Source: Lepidodermella squamata (lineage: Eukaryota > Gastrotricha). Taken from it: DNA of 64,000 nucleotides. The stretch spans positions 1,674,001 through 1,738,000 of the forward strand of contig JBLDXI010000020.1 of NCBI GenBank assembly GCA_047495785.1, given 5' to 3'. A program made the translations under genes and the position numbers. How positions within the stretch are numbered: the first letter of the stretch is position 1; every line of letters begins with the position of its first letter. Below are positions 47,101 through 57,413 of the stretch, one piece after another. The notes beneath the pieces were generated by a model, which had not been told where the DNA came from, ran no database searches, and saw only the letters and a program-made list of their open reading frames with translations.

Positions 47101-49266
47101 GGGCCGAACCCGCCGAATAGCCACAAGTGGGTGCCGGATGGCGTGGTGACTGCGGTTAAGGTGGCTTTGTCGCGCGGGGTCGGAATCGGGGTTCCGACTG
47201 GCGGTTTTTCTTCGCCGTTTGCAGCGGCTTCAGGGCTGGATTTGGCAGCCGTGAACTCGCTCTTCTTCCATGGACCGTTAGCTAAAAATGAAGAACAATA
47301 AATGCATTTTGGGTTCAAATTTATCTCAAAATAATTTCCAGCTCTTAAAAAAAATTCTTTTGAAAGAAGACAGCGGTCGGAACTAATAGCTTATCGGAAA
47401 GCCTCTTCAACACGTTCAACAAGTTTTAAGGATTTTTTCATCTACACCACTATCTTGTATATTCAAGCGCATGATTCACTGGAACTAGGTCTGGAACCTT
47501 AGCATCACTCCGAGACGCAAAACGAAAAGCCCCTTGCCCAGCCTCATTAACATTCGTTTCGTGCTGCAGGCCTCAGGGCTTTCTCATCCATATTCATAGC
47601 ATCGAGACTTGGCCAAGCGAGTAAAAGCCGTGCGATCGCCATTGAAGGATCAGGACGAGCTGCTCGGAACTACGTCGTTCGAGGCAACTGCGGCGAAGCT
47701 GAACCCTATTAGTCGCAGATCTGACCTATAGTACGAGGGCCGGCCTTTTCAAGAAAGCTGATACGATTGCTACAATTACCAGCAAAGTAAGATCGCAGCT
47801 CGAGGCGCTACGCGGCGACACCCTAACCGCCGTGAAGACCCACTACTGAGGAATTCGCCTATCCCGGAAAGTATTGATTAATCCAACTGTACATTGTGCA
47901 ATTACTTCTCTAGACCAAGCAGACTCACAGTCGATTAAGTTCATAGTAAGCCAACGTTTGGATCGTCCGACAGTTATTTGTCTTATTTACATCAACAACG
48001 TGATCGTTTCATCAATCAAGACCAATTGAATCCAAGTCAATGGGAGGCATTATCTACCTCGTCGCAGCTCCTAACCGCAACTTGTCGCACGACGCGATCG
48101 ACTCCGAAGTCTTCATCCGGGGAAATGGCCCAAGACGCATGGCTTGAAATTAATGCTGAGCTTTCGCTTGTACCAACTTATCACAAACAAAAACACAATT
48201 CTAACGGATATCAAACAATCAGCAAATCCTGTCTACATTGTTTTGCAGCAAAAAAGAAGACAGCGTGTAATAGGCGATGAAGTCTGGAATTTACTACTGA
48301 CTCGTCTTCGGAAAATGTCAGACAAGACAATCGATACTTGTAATCCTGAAGCAGACTACTACCCAATCGTTTATGTACGAAATGAGACACGTTCGAAGCT
48401 GAACAACGCTAAATTACGACAAGTTAGCCAACTATACTACAAGACAGGAACGAAGAAATGTCAATTATGATTTTGGCTGACGTGAAAGTTAGCAGCAGAA
48501 ACCCGACATTAGATGTAGAACGCGAAACGATATTCAACCTATGACAACCGATGGCCAACTCCAACGCGTTGACCGTAATCGTTGCCTTTTGTGCCCGAAA
48601 GCCTGGGACCCGAATGAAGAAATGGACAAGTGGACGCAATGCTCCAGGTGCCAATGTTCAAAAACTGATTTGATTGAAGACTGAAAATGCGTACCTCCAC
48701 TCTACATTGCGATAACCACGATGCCAAATCTCGTGCCTTAGAACCTTATTTCAATTAATTTTTGTTACGTAGCTCTGGTGAGTACTTCATTATCGATCAA
48801 GAAAATAGGGTAAAAATTTAGATTTAAGAGGCTTAAATTTATGGCTGGAAACTCAATTTTAGTGGTAAAACCCTCTTGGAATGAAAAGAAGCTCACGTAG
48901 TTGGTAGGTCCAGAAGTCGTTAAGCCACGCCTCGGAGTGATTGAAACCACCAAACATGAACAGACGATCGCCGGCGATAGCCAAGCTGGCGCCAGATCGT
49001 GGGGAGGGGCATTCCGCGCTAGTCGCTAGCGCCGTGACTTCATTAGTCGACGGCTTGAAAACGTACAATTCGTTAGTTTCCTGATAGTCGTCATCAGCCG
49101 AGCCAGATTTCTTGATCAAACCGCCGAAAATGTACACGGTATCAGCCTCGCCAGCAGCATTCGTGCTGTAGCAGTGGGCGAAACCTTCACGGGCGAGGTG
49201 TTCGTTGTTTTTGAAGTCAACCGTCGTGCAGGCGACAGGACTAGCAGAATCCGTGGTCATTTTCAT
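44147..49266 (-). CDS. KLHDC1/2-like kelch-repeat protein with acidic insertions, 572 aa
   Basis: Likely kelch propeller adaptor. Exons 49266-48897, 47281-46367, 44580-44147; phases agree (573 codons). Repeats: EGFAHCYSTN...VYIFGG; PSPRSGASLAIAGDRLFMFGG then LNDFWTYQL; TPRDKATLTAV...LWLFGG; PTPRAAHGATMY...VLIFGGRDTDGRTNDLSIFD; PEIRSYMSVCVCQHRWLFVFGG with LKDLWMFDL; PEARSGSILLP. The PRAAHGAT...FGGRDTDGRTNDL block is the closest to human KLHDC1/KLHDC2. Two stretches of acidic residues are inserted (HDEDDDEDEDVEDGG, and a longer Asp/Glu-rich block of about 60 residues before a Lys/Glu helix), so the propeller carries large charged loops. The C-terminus is basic with KQTRKRSASP. Introns of 1615 and 1786 nt hold opposite-strand debris. 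It is the last gene of the minus-strand cluster, 161 nt after Ku80. Precise orthology uncertain. Confidence 0.82.
44973..45212 (-). other. Exon-like open frame inside kelch intron 2
   Basis: A minus-strand frame with protein-like composition (SFDINFRLLDEFFELLYSPI, VIEGDFPYLQDDVVFSV) lies in the intron but does not fit the phases of the kelch gene. Possibly remnant of another gene. Weak. Confidence 0.25.
45312..45922 (+). pseudogene. Nested membrane-protein gene fragment with frame breaks
   Basis: Plus-strand sequence within kelch intron 2. After an acceptor at 45311, a first exon-like block (45312-45481) contains a C10 run and a stretch that could be a hydrophobic leader. A donor at 45482 and an acceptor at 45539 lead to a second block encoding AIGIEAQKAAVYASLLFSLI (one membrane span) then an Ala/Arg-rich helix. 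That frame stops at TGA near 45761, while the adjacent frame continues with ESLLNRLNVSTVTNAAVLSS to a lysine-rich end at 45922. The break indicates either a pseudogene or a base-calling error. GC content is higher than the intron around it. Family not recognised. Confidence 0.5.
47590..48700 (+). pseudogene. Degraded protein remnants, probably Helitron/Pif1-like helicase, in kelch intron 1
   Basis: Several plus-strand pieces in shifting frames. 48041-48160 encodes GGIIYLVAAPNRNLSHDAID; 48144-48470 encodes LYQLITNKNTILTDIKQSAN, GDEVWNLLLTRLRKMSD and YYPIVYVRNETRSKLNNAKL. The order (GGI-type strand, a LY.L..N segment, an RL motif, then a residue-N.L end) resembles Pif1-type helicases encoded by Helitrons and related elements. 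Upstream blocks (about 47608-47740 and 47745-47850) are separate open stretches ending in stops. Too decayed for a firm family. Confidence 0.4.
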
Positions 49267-49427
49267 GATGAAATAAATTATCAAATCGTCGGAACCTAAC
49301 AAAGCAGAATATTTAATTTAAAATCGAAGTCACAGATATAGCAGATATTAATCACAACTAAAGACAAAAAATCAGCAGAATAACGAAAAATTATGTAAAA
49401 ATTTAAGGCAGTTCAATTAGAATAGTT

Positions 49428-52286
49428 TCACAGATCAGCGAGAAGATCACGTTCGTCTGAAGTGTTTGCCGCAATTTTAGCAGCTGGTTTCGGCTGGTCG
49501 CTATGGCCATTTCCGTTCGAAGCCGGGTGATATTCGCCGATTTTTCCGCACTTTTTGCGAATCGCCTCGACAAACTCATCGGCCTCTTTCGACGAAGCGG
49601 CGCCATCGCCTCGGCATTCGTCAGACGTGACTAGACCGTCGCCGGTTTGCACGAGACGAGCGAAAAACTCGATGCAATTCAGTCGCTGGAGTAAATTTTG
49701 AACGGCTTCATTGTAAATCCCAGGCTTTTTACGCTCTATACAGTATCGACGCAATAAATTGAGGCAGTTGAGGCACTTTTCGTAGTCAGCTGAACCAAGA
49801 CCAGTTCCGAGAATCGTGTAAATGACTTGAACCAACATATCGCATACTGAAAAAATCGCAAAAATTAATTAAGGAGGATTTTACGATTTAATACTCACTT
49901 TCTTCAAAAGACCTAGCTCCCTCTCGAACAAGGTCCATGAAATCCTGAACAGGATTTTCATTTGTGATAATCGCTCTAGGCCCATTTGAGGTGGATGAAG
50001 TTGAAGCGGCTACATTGTTGAAATGGCCAAGATTGGTGAAATCACCCAGGGTGGGTGCCGCCGGGTCTTCCGGACCCGCTGACGGCTCCTGCTCCATCGC
50101 ATATTTCCGGTCGACCAGATCGAACAAGCTCGCAACGTTCTGAGCAGCTTCATCACGCCGCTGAACCATCGCCTCGTCCTGTAACTGCAACGTATCGACC
50201 GCAGTTGGCAGGGGGATATTCATATCCGGGTGCAAGATTCTCTGCCGAATAACCCGCATTACGTGCTGGAAATACGGGTCTACCGTTTCTTCAGGGTTTA
50301 AAGGCTCTTCCCACGTGCCAGTTGGTAACATCGCTGCTTCGATCAAATTAGCAACAGCATTGAGTTGATCCTCGTTCGGACGAAACGTGTTTTGTTTTAC
50401 CATTTCAGGTGTCATGTTTTCTCTGGGCGTGTTGATCAACTGGTCCAAAACTTGCCCAGCGGGTAGGTTCGAAAATGTATACATCGAAACTTCGTCCGTA
50501 AACGGCAAGTCGACGTAATACAACGCGTCGTTTTCGTCGCTTTCCTCGTCTTTTTTCTCTCCGTCTTTTTCTTTAGGTGGATGCGGAATCAAAGCGGCGA
50601 GTCGTGGTGCCGACGCCCTGTTGTAGCATTTTCGAACAATGGCAACGTAGCCCAATTTTCTCAGAGCCCGAACAAGGGCGGCAAAACGAACTGCGGTGGC
50701 CTATTTAAAACCGTTATTCGAAATAAAAATAAAATAAAATAAAACTTACATGACCACCCACTGTATCGGCCAACACCACTTGATTACCCTCGTTCATGAA
50801 CAAATGAGGGTCAACGTCTTCAATCGGGCAAAAATGAACTAGTTTGAGGCTCTGAATTGGAGGAAAATCTATTTTTTTCAATTTCAATTAAAATCGACAA
50901 ACTTTTTCATTCGCCAAACCAGTTTTCAGAGCGGTTTCGATAGCCTCAGTCGCATGAACTGGCGTGTTTCCGTAAAGAAATGCCCTCAACAACCCGTCTT
51001 CAGTGACTTTTTCGTCATTATCCGCCTTCCGAAATTCAACATAACGCTGGACATTTGCCGAAGAACTCGCTGCCCCAGTCGAAGTAGACGGTTCATCACC
51101 AGACGCCTGGTTTTTGTTACCAGCCCCGTTTTTCTGATTAGCAGCAGCTGCTAGAACGGTACCGTCAGCCATCGTCCAAGACTTTTTCGGGATTTTCTTA
51201 TTTTTGCCAAAAGCTTGGATAGGAATTGAGAGCCCGGGGGCGATCTCGAGTGAAACCTTCCATGCCATGGGATTCACCTTTTTAGGCCTCATGATTTGTA
51301 AGGAGGCTAAAGCCTCAGCAAACGTGTAAGATTCTCCTATAATAAAAAATTTCAAATATTTTTCAACATTAAATTTTGCTAAAATTACGCATACCGTTTG
51401 TCTTTATAGCTATTTCATTAGCCATTATCTCAGCGGCAATTCGCTTTTTGTCCTTCCTTTTACCGCGAGGCCTTTGATTATCTTCGTTGTTACGCCCATC
51501 AGAAGTGCTAGGATCGGTCTTGCTTTGCGAACCCTGGCTGTCTTGATCAGGAAGCTGCGACACGTCAAATCCACTAGAAGACAATACATAGAAAAAATTA
51601 CCTTATATTTCGAAAACTTACACGAATTTAACGTCAATGCCAGCGTCAACCAAGCTTTTAATGGTGCCGTCCTTCAGCTTATCAGTTAATTCAGTGCCAC
51701 CAGCCAAGTTTGAGAACACAAAAATCGACGTTTCGGAAAAGGCGCTCTTTCGGCTCCTAAATAGCGAGGAAAATTTCAGCTAAAAGGTAGAAAATTTACT
51801 AATTTACCCTGCATTTATAGCTAGATGATCGGCAGCGACAACTATTGCTTCCATAACTGAATGAAAAAATTGTTTTATCAAAGCTTGAATCCAAATATAG
51901 TTGCTTACAATCTCCAGTATTGAACGTTGTATCAAGGCCTTCGGCCATTTCGCAAACATTCCAATTAGCAGCGCCCAGTTCGTATTTCACCGTGATATGC
52001 TGATAGAAATTGGGGTCATCAGTATTCAACCTGTTATCAGATGTTGTATCGCCAAAAAGAATTAGCGCAATTTCATCTTTCGATTCGTTGAAAATCTTGA
52101 GGAAAAAATCGAAAAATTAAGATATTAGGTTAAATTAAGGATGAGTTTTCTTACTTTTCTCTCGATAAAAGAAATAACAGCGCGTCTGGCTGAAATCATC
52201 GCCGTACCTCCTTCTGGCAGTTCTTCATTCATATGAGGCCCCAAATCAACCACCAGAACTATGGCAGCTTTTGGAGCTGGCGCCAT
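49428..52286 (-). CDS. XRCC5: Ku80 (Ku86), DNA end-binding subunit
   Basis: With Ku70 binds broken DNA ends for non-homologous end joining and helps telomere maintenance; nuclear. About nine exons. The N-terminus is a vWA domain (AAIVLVVDLGPHM, EIALILFGDTTSDN, AIVVAADHLAIN, SIFVFSNLAG). Then the beta-barrel/bridge core (RPKKVNPMAWKVSLEI, KLVHFCPIEDVDPHLFMNEG, ALVRALRKLGYVAIVRKCYN, YYVDLPFTDEVSMYTFSNLP, EDQLNAVANLIEAAML) and the helical C-terminal domain (KCLNCLNLLRRYCIERKKP, CIEFFARLVQTGDGLVTSDE). It ends SDERDLLADL, like the DVDDLLDMI tail by which vertebrate Ku80 recruits DNA-PKcs. Start ATG at 52286 follows acceptor-like sites. It begins 102 nt after the UQCC1 stop on the same strand. Confidence 0.95.
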
Positions 52287-52388
52287 TTTGTAGGCAACTA
52301 AATACTAATAAGCTATAAACGAGAAAATTTATTCATTAGTTAGGTTCGCCTGGAAAATTGACTTGGAACACGCGAGGGCGGACTATTT

Positions 52389-53161
52389 TTACTTTCGGTA
52401 ATTAACCCAATCTTTAAGGCGCGTGAGAGCTTCTTCTTCCTTAGTTGTGAGCTTATCGCCTTCGAAAGGCAGGAAAGTGAAAAGACCACTTGAGAACAGA
52501 GAGTCGCGATCCATCTTGGCTAGATGAGCATTTTGCTTGTGCACATATTCGACGGCGTGAGCGAGATGAGCAGCGTCCATCGGCCGCATTTCGAACAAAT
52601 TGCGCCATAAAGCGCCGGCGAGAACGCGGTCGTTGCTCAAAACACCTTCATCGTAACCGAGCAGAGATGCGCCGAAATGAAACGTGATTGTCCGAAACTC
52701 GCGCTTTTTCACAGCAGATTGTAACTTGAAGAGAAAAAATCCAAATTTTGATAAATAATTGTTTATTTTTGACATTAATACCCTAGCTAGCTTTTTGATT
52801 CGAGCTTCAACATCTTCCCACATCATTTCCACCATTCTTTCTTTCGTGAATTTGCCCTCGGCACCTTCTGGCGAAAGGCGAGTCATTACCATCCACAGGT
52901 GAAGTTCTAGCACCAAAAACCACGAGAAAAACGTGTCTGGCATTTGATATTCTGCAGAAAAATAAATACATAATTTTCTTCTAATTTTTTCAAAAATTTA
53001 CGTTTGAAAAACGCGTCGTAATCGACAGTTTCCGCACAGCTGAGATACATATTGATAGCAGCTTTCTTCATTTTTTGTTGAGGGTAGCTGAGGATGGGCG
53101 CGACACCGAAATGAGGCACAACAAAATTGTACATCTGCTTCAGCTTCAAAAATCGACTCAT
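52389..53161 (-). CDS. UQCC1: Ubiquinol-cytochrome c reductase assembly factor 1 (CBP3 family)
   Basis: Mitochondrial chaperone for cytochrome b synthesis and complex III assembly. Exons begin at 53161 (to 53002) and 52951, with the third starting after ctcttcaag near 52724. Diagnostic blocks: LELHLWMVMTRLSPEGAEGK, RMVEMMWEDVEARIKKLAR, FGASLLGYDEGVLSNDRVLA, ALWRNLFEMRPMDAAHLAHA, VEYVHKQNAHL, near-match to the human protein throughout. The N-terminus is short (MSRFLKLKQMYNFVVPHFGV); Arg/Lys without acids suggests a targeting sequence. A strong acceptor (gattttctag) lies 17 nt before the ATG. Neighbour of TFAM, another mitochondrial factor, 294 nt upstream. Confidence 0.9.
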
Positions 53162-53455
53162 TTTTAATGTGAAAATGACTAGAAAATCGAACAAATAAAA
53201 AATCAAAATTTTTATTAGCGATTACACAACGGCTTGAAGAGCTGATGGAATGTACAAATGCTTCATACCCCGTCCGACCAAATAAAAACTAGAGTTGCGA
53301 TACAAATTCCCGCTTCAAAAATATTCCGCACAGGACTAGGGCGATGAAGCAATCCGCAGGGAAAAAAACGCGAAAAAAAGAAACAAGATTTTGGAAGAAT
53401 TTCACAGTGAGCAATTTTAGGTAGCAAGATCCAGTTAACACACCGGCGCCATCAT

Positions 53456-54317
53456 TTATTTGGCAGCTGGTTTCGATTTTTCGCCACTTTTCGGTTCAGA
53501 CTTCGGCTTGGTTGGTTTGCTTTCGGTCGGTGTTGCGGGGGCTTTCTTACCGCCTGATTTTCCGCCCTTTTTCTTCTGTGGCTTTCCTTCGTCCTTCTTA
53601 TCACCACTACCTTCCAAGGCCAACTTGGCTTGCCAGGCCGCGTGGTCTTGTTCGAATTTCTTTTTCGCATCAGCCTCAACTTGACGGTACTTTTGCTTCT
53701 GCTCTTCAGGCAGAGCTCGCCACTCAGCCATCAAATTTTTTACGAAATCAGTCACCTTTTGAGCACCTCGGTTCGCCCAGCGCTCTTTCATGAACAAAAG
53801 CGGGGCGTTCAGCGGGCGGATCGGACGACCAGTTGCCCGCCATTGCTTGCGGCGCTGGCGAATCGCGCGCGAGTGGCGCTTCTTCTGTGACAAAGCGACC
53901 AAATTAGACCGTTGCTCCTCAGTGAGTTGCTTCATTTCACTTTCGTAGCGCTGCTTCTCGCCCTGGGCGGCCTCGACGAGACGTTTCTTCTCGTCCTGCG
54001 GCAATTTCGCGTACAAATCGCTGGCCATTCTCATGACATCGGTCGCTTTCGAGGCCGGGTGTTCGCTTTTCAGTTTGCTGTAATGCGACTGCATGAATAC
54101 AGCGAAAGGCGTGAGGGGACGGCGAACTTTCGGTAAATCGGTCGAGCTCTTTGGAGGAACAGGTTTGTGACTGTAATTCAACGAAAAATTACGCGGCTGA
54201 AGCTTATAACTTATATTACCTTTGGGTGCTTGAAGCGGTAGCCGATTGAGAAGTTGTCATCAACCGAGTCGAAATTCGGCACATCCTTGAAAATGCAGCT
54301 TGCAGTGACAAAGACAT
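53456..54317 (-). CDS. TFAM: Mitochondrial transcription factor A, two HMG boxes, 270 aa
   Basis: Packages mtDNA and activates its transcription. Exons 54317-54220 and 54170-53456. The first exon supplies MSLSLQAAFSRMCRISTRLM, a basic, Ser/Ala-rich, acid-free presequence; without that exon the protein would lack targeting. HMG box 1 (RRPLTPFAVFMQSHYSKLK ... KLPQDEKKRLVEAA) and HMG box 2 (GRPIRPLNAPLLFMKERW ... LPEEQKQKYRQVEADAKKKF) are joined by a basic linker (QKKRHSRAIRQRRKQW), as in TFAM. The C-terminal tail is a long Lys/Pro/Gly-rich stretch. The two-box layout with this linker and the presequence distinguish it from HMGB or SSRP1. Start at 54317 is preferred over in-frame ATGs at 54284 and 54260 because it gives the full presequence; an acceptor (tgatttttag) lies 24 nt upstream of it. 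Confidence 0.92.
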
Positions 54318-54570
54318 GGTCAATATCAAAGAAAATTAACAGCTAAAAATCAGAATATTTCACGTTAAAATTACAATCGTTTTCTTTGATTTTTATTCAA
54401 CAATAGCTTCTTCTGAAGGCACAAAGACATAGATCTTAGAGCGGGTAAATATCTCAAATGAGCAACAACTTTTTCTTTGATAAATCTGCATTTTTATCTT
54501 TTATATATATTGCTTGAAATATATAAGCATCCACACCTCGGGAAAGTGAGCAGTAGATTATTTCTAAAGT

Positions 54571-56973
54571 TTATGCAGCAAATTGTTTCTTGGTGATAAC
54601 AACCGGTGGCAGTTGAGCTTTGAACTCGCCGGATGGAAGTTCGGCCACAAATAACTCCCCGGGTAAAAATTCATCCTCCTCGCCATTGCTGTTACTCGCT
54701 CCCACCTCCTTCAAACAATCGAACGATAAAATGTAACGAAACCGGCCGGAATGTTGAATGGCAAAATGATCTGAGCCGTGTCTTTTCGCGCCCGGTTGGA
54801 ACAAAGGCCCGTCGATTCGCATTGGCACCGGCGCGCTCTTGTCGATAGTCGCTAGTAATCGACTGCTTGATGTCAGAATTTTCGATTTCGACGCATCCGC
54901 ATACCCTACCCAGTCGATTGTTTCTTGCTGGTTCAACCACGCACTCGGGTAAGCATTCGGTATATCAACCTCTCCGAGTTCCTCTTTCACTCTCATTTCT
55001 TCGGGTATTTCAACGAATTTATTCTCCGCTTTGTCATACTTTGCCTTTTTAGCCTTAGTTTTCACCTTGAAAGCATCGGCAAAGGTTTTGCGGGTCCAAT
55101 CGGTGTATTTCAGTTTGTTCCCATCGAATTCGGCAACTCGCCGGTCACTGAAGGCGACTAAAATCTGGCGATTCGCGTTAACAGACACCGCGGTGATTAA
55201 CCCTTTGTCGTAGGTTGGAAGACGGCAGATCGGCTCGAAGGAAAACAACTCTTCATCAGTTTCATCGATAGTCAATTTGTACAGTCGCACGACATTACGG
55301 CTTGCGATTGCTACGCAATACGAGTTCTCCGCGGCGTCTTTCGCTATTTTCAGAAATAGAACGGGGAACGAGTTCGAATCAGTTCCGGCATTTTCTGAAT
55401 TGAAGTCTTTGGCGAGGCGGAACGTTTGCGACTGTTCTGGCGACCAAAGCGATCTGACAACAAGCTGAGCATCGGCTGATAATGCTAAAATCGGCGATTT
55501 CGACGGTTCATCGCAAAAAGCAATAGCTGAGACCGAAGGTGCCGGATATTTACGTTTCGATGGCTCGAAACTTATCGTGAAATGCTTGGCAGCTGACGGA
55601 GTTGCAATGTCAAGTTTAAAAACACGAACAATAGAGCCGGCAGAAAAGGCCACGAAATTCGCAAGAGGGGACAGCTTGACTATTTGAGGAGGTAGATAAC
55701 ATGGCATGGTAATCGCTAATTGCCGATTAGGTTCACTCTTTTGATCGGTTTTGTTGGACTCGTCTTCCATTTCGTAGTCTTTGGGCGTGGCAAGGAGCTG
55801 CCATATCTCGACTGAATGACCACCGTCTTTCGACTGGTGTGAAAACGCCGCGACTGATTGGCTTGATGAAACGCGCTCCGCAGAGACCAGGTTGCTAAAA
55901 CTATGAACAGGCATGATCCGGCAAGCAAAATACGCCCTGTCCTTTACTTTGTTAGAGACAACTGAATAAATTCGCCAACCAATTATTGACCGATCAAGAC
56001 CGGCAGTGAGCAGCATATCAGGTGAAATGAAGCAACTTGCCCTCACATCTCGCTCGTGGTCTTTATGAATTTCAGAAGTCAACCACGAATTGACACTGGT
56101 TAACTCATTCTCTGATGTGGGATAGATACTCACAACCGTAGGATCAGCACCAGCTGCAAAAATGATGGGTGGATGGCCTTCGATTCCCTCTCCAACAGAC
56201 AGCGTTAGCACGTCGAGACTGTGAGTCGATAGTTCGGTTATCATTGTGCCGTTTTTGGCATTCCAAATTGTGACAATTCCACGAGAATCGCTGCTAGCAA
56301 AGATGGCATGCTGGCAAGGGTATGCTACCAGTGACCATACAATCACCTTTTGGGGCAGTGACAGCTGCCAACAAATCTTCGGACGAGACCCAGACATCTT
56401 CCAAACATGAATTGAACCAATTCCGCCAGATACCAAGTATTTATTGTCAGGCAGCCAAGCCAAGCTGAGGACACGACCTGAATCATGGCGAAGCGGCGGA
56501 CCAGATAGTTCAAGAGTGTTTTCGGGCGATGTCGTGCAGTCAACTGAAACTAAATTAACGAGGTGAATGTTACCAGAGTCGCTACCACACGCAAGTATGC
56601 CACAGCCAGTTTCAGGGGATGTAGCAGCGGCCAGCGACCAGATAGAGCTAGAATCAAGCGTCAGAGACCGGCGAACCGCCAATCGTTCCAGGTCGTACTC
56701 CACAACTGATCCGCTGACACCGGTTGAAAACAACCGTCCGTTATGCCATGCCAACGCCTCAATGCTAGTCGGTCCATCTTCAGCTGCCAAGAATGGAGGC
56801 AAAGTGAAATCGAGGACAAATTTTACTCCATTAGGGCTGTAACGATACACCTCTAAGGAACTATTACTGCGGGAAACTGCCAATCTGCCACTGAGGGCAT
56901 CGTAGACCATGCAATGGATGGGATGAGTGGCCGGCCGGAAGAATCTTACGTGTTGCACCGCAAATTGACTCAT
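54571..56973 (-). CDS. UTP4: UTP4 (Cirhin), small-subunit processome WD40 protein, intronless, 800 aa
   Basis: Nucleolar t-UTP/UtpA component that couples pre-rRNA transcription to 18S processing. One uninterrupted frame. The start VQHVRFFRPATHPIHCMVYD and SGRLAVSRSNSSLEVYRYSP match the conserved Cirhin N-terminus (HRVRFF, SNRLAVSR). WD40 repeats fill residues 20-650: EALAWHNGRLFSTGVSGSVV, GCGILACGSDSGNIHLVNL, VLSLAWLPDNKYLVSGGIGS, AIFASSDSRGIVTIWNAKNG, MLLTAGLDRSIIGWRIYSV. Two WD propellers are expected. Slightly longer than the 686-aa human protein. First gene of the minus-strand cluster. A 4-codon upstream frame (ATG CTA TTA TGA) overlaps the main ATG, and an acceptor (tatgtaatag) lies about 30 nt upstream. 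Confidence 0.94.
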   Translation of the reverse strand: MSQFAVQHVRFFRPATHPIHCMVYDALSGRLAVSRSNSSLEVYRYSPNGVKFVLDFTLPPFLAAEDGPTSIEALAWHNGRLFSTGVSGSVVEYDLERLAVRRSLTLDSSSIWSLAAATSPETGCGILACGSDSGNIHLVNLVSVDCTTSPENTLELSGPPLRHDSGRVLSLAWLPDNKYLVSGGIGSIHVWKMSGSRPKICWQLSLPQKVIVWSLVAYPCQHAIFASSDSRGIVTIWNAKNGTMITELSTHSLDVLTLSVGEGIEGHPPIIFAAGADPTVVSIYPTSENELTSVNSWLTSEIHKDHERDVRASCFISPDMLLTAGLDRSIIGWRIYSVVSNKVKDRAYFACRIMPVHSFSNLVSAERVSSSQSVAAFSHQSKDGGHSVEIWQLLATPKDYEMEDESNKTDQKSEPNRQLAITMPCYLPPQIVKLSPLANFVAFSAGSIVRVFKLDIATPSAAKHFTISFEPSKRKYPAPSVSAIAFCDEPSKSPILALSADAQLVVRSLWSPEQSQTFRLAKDFNSENAGTDSNSFPVLFLKIAKDAAENSYCVAIASRNVVRLYKLTIDETDEELFSFEPICRLPTYDKGLITAVSVNANRQILVAFSDRRVAEFDGNKLKYTDWTRKTFADAFKVKTKAKKAKYDKAENKFVEIPEEMRVKEELGEVDIPNAYPSAWLNQQETIDWVGYADASKSKILTSSSRLLATIDKSAPVPMRIDGPLFQPGAKRHGSDHFAIQHSGRFRYILSFDCLKEVGASNSNGEEDEFLPGELFVAELPSGEFKAQLPPVVITKKQFAA

Positions 56974-57413
56974 AATAGCATGAATTCAAACAAATAAAAC
57001 TGCTTCTATTACATAAAAATCGCAAATCAAATGGGGCCGCATAAAAAATGCTACTCCGAATTCAGAGATTCAAGCTGTTTCAGTGCGGGATACAAGATAG
57101 AAAATTACATTCAAAGAACAATTCCTAATTCTGTGCCAAGGCTCCAGCAGTCATCCATATTATTGCCCTCTGGTCTTTTCAATCAGCATCGATTTCAGAG
57201 TTGGCTAGTTCTTGCGCGAGAAACCGCGTGGGTTCGGACTTGATCGAAGAAAACCCGCCAAATCGAAATTCGATTTTCTATACAACTTTTATTGCAAAAA
57301 ATTAAGCAAGCTCTACAAACTCTATTTTTTAAATTAAAATTTGTTTGATGTGATGGAAAACCGCCGAAATTCAAATTATGGGAGAATGCCGTCCACTTTT
57401 TCGACACAACTTG

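Noticed and set aside
46440-47120. Long plus-strand reading frames of 226 and 206 codons
   Set aside because: They are antisense to the acidic kelch exon; their Ser/Leu-rich composition reflects GAA/GAG codons read backwards.
53456-54181. HMGB or SSRP1 assignment for the two-HMG-box gene
   Set aside because: The basic linker between boxes and the presequence encoded by the upstream exon fit TFAM better; no SSRP1 PH domain is present.
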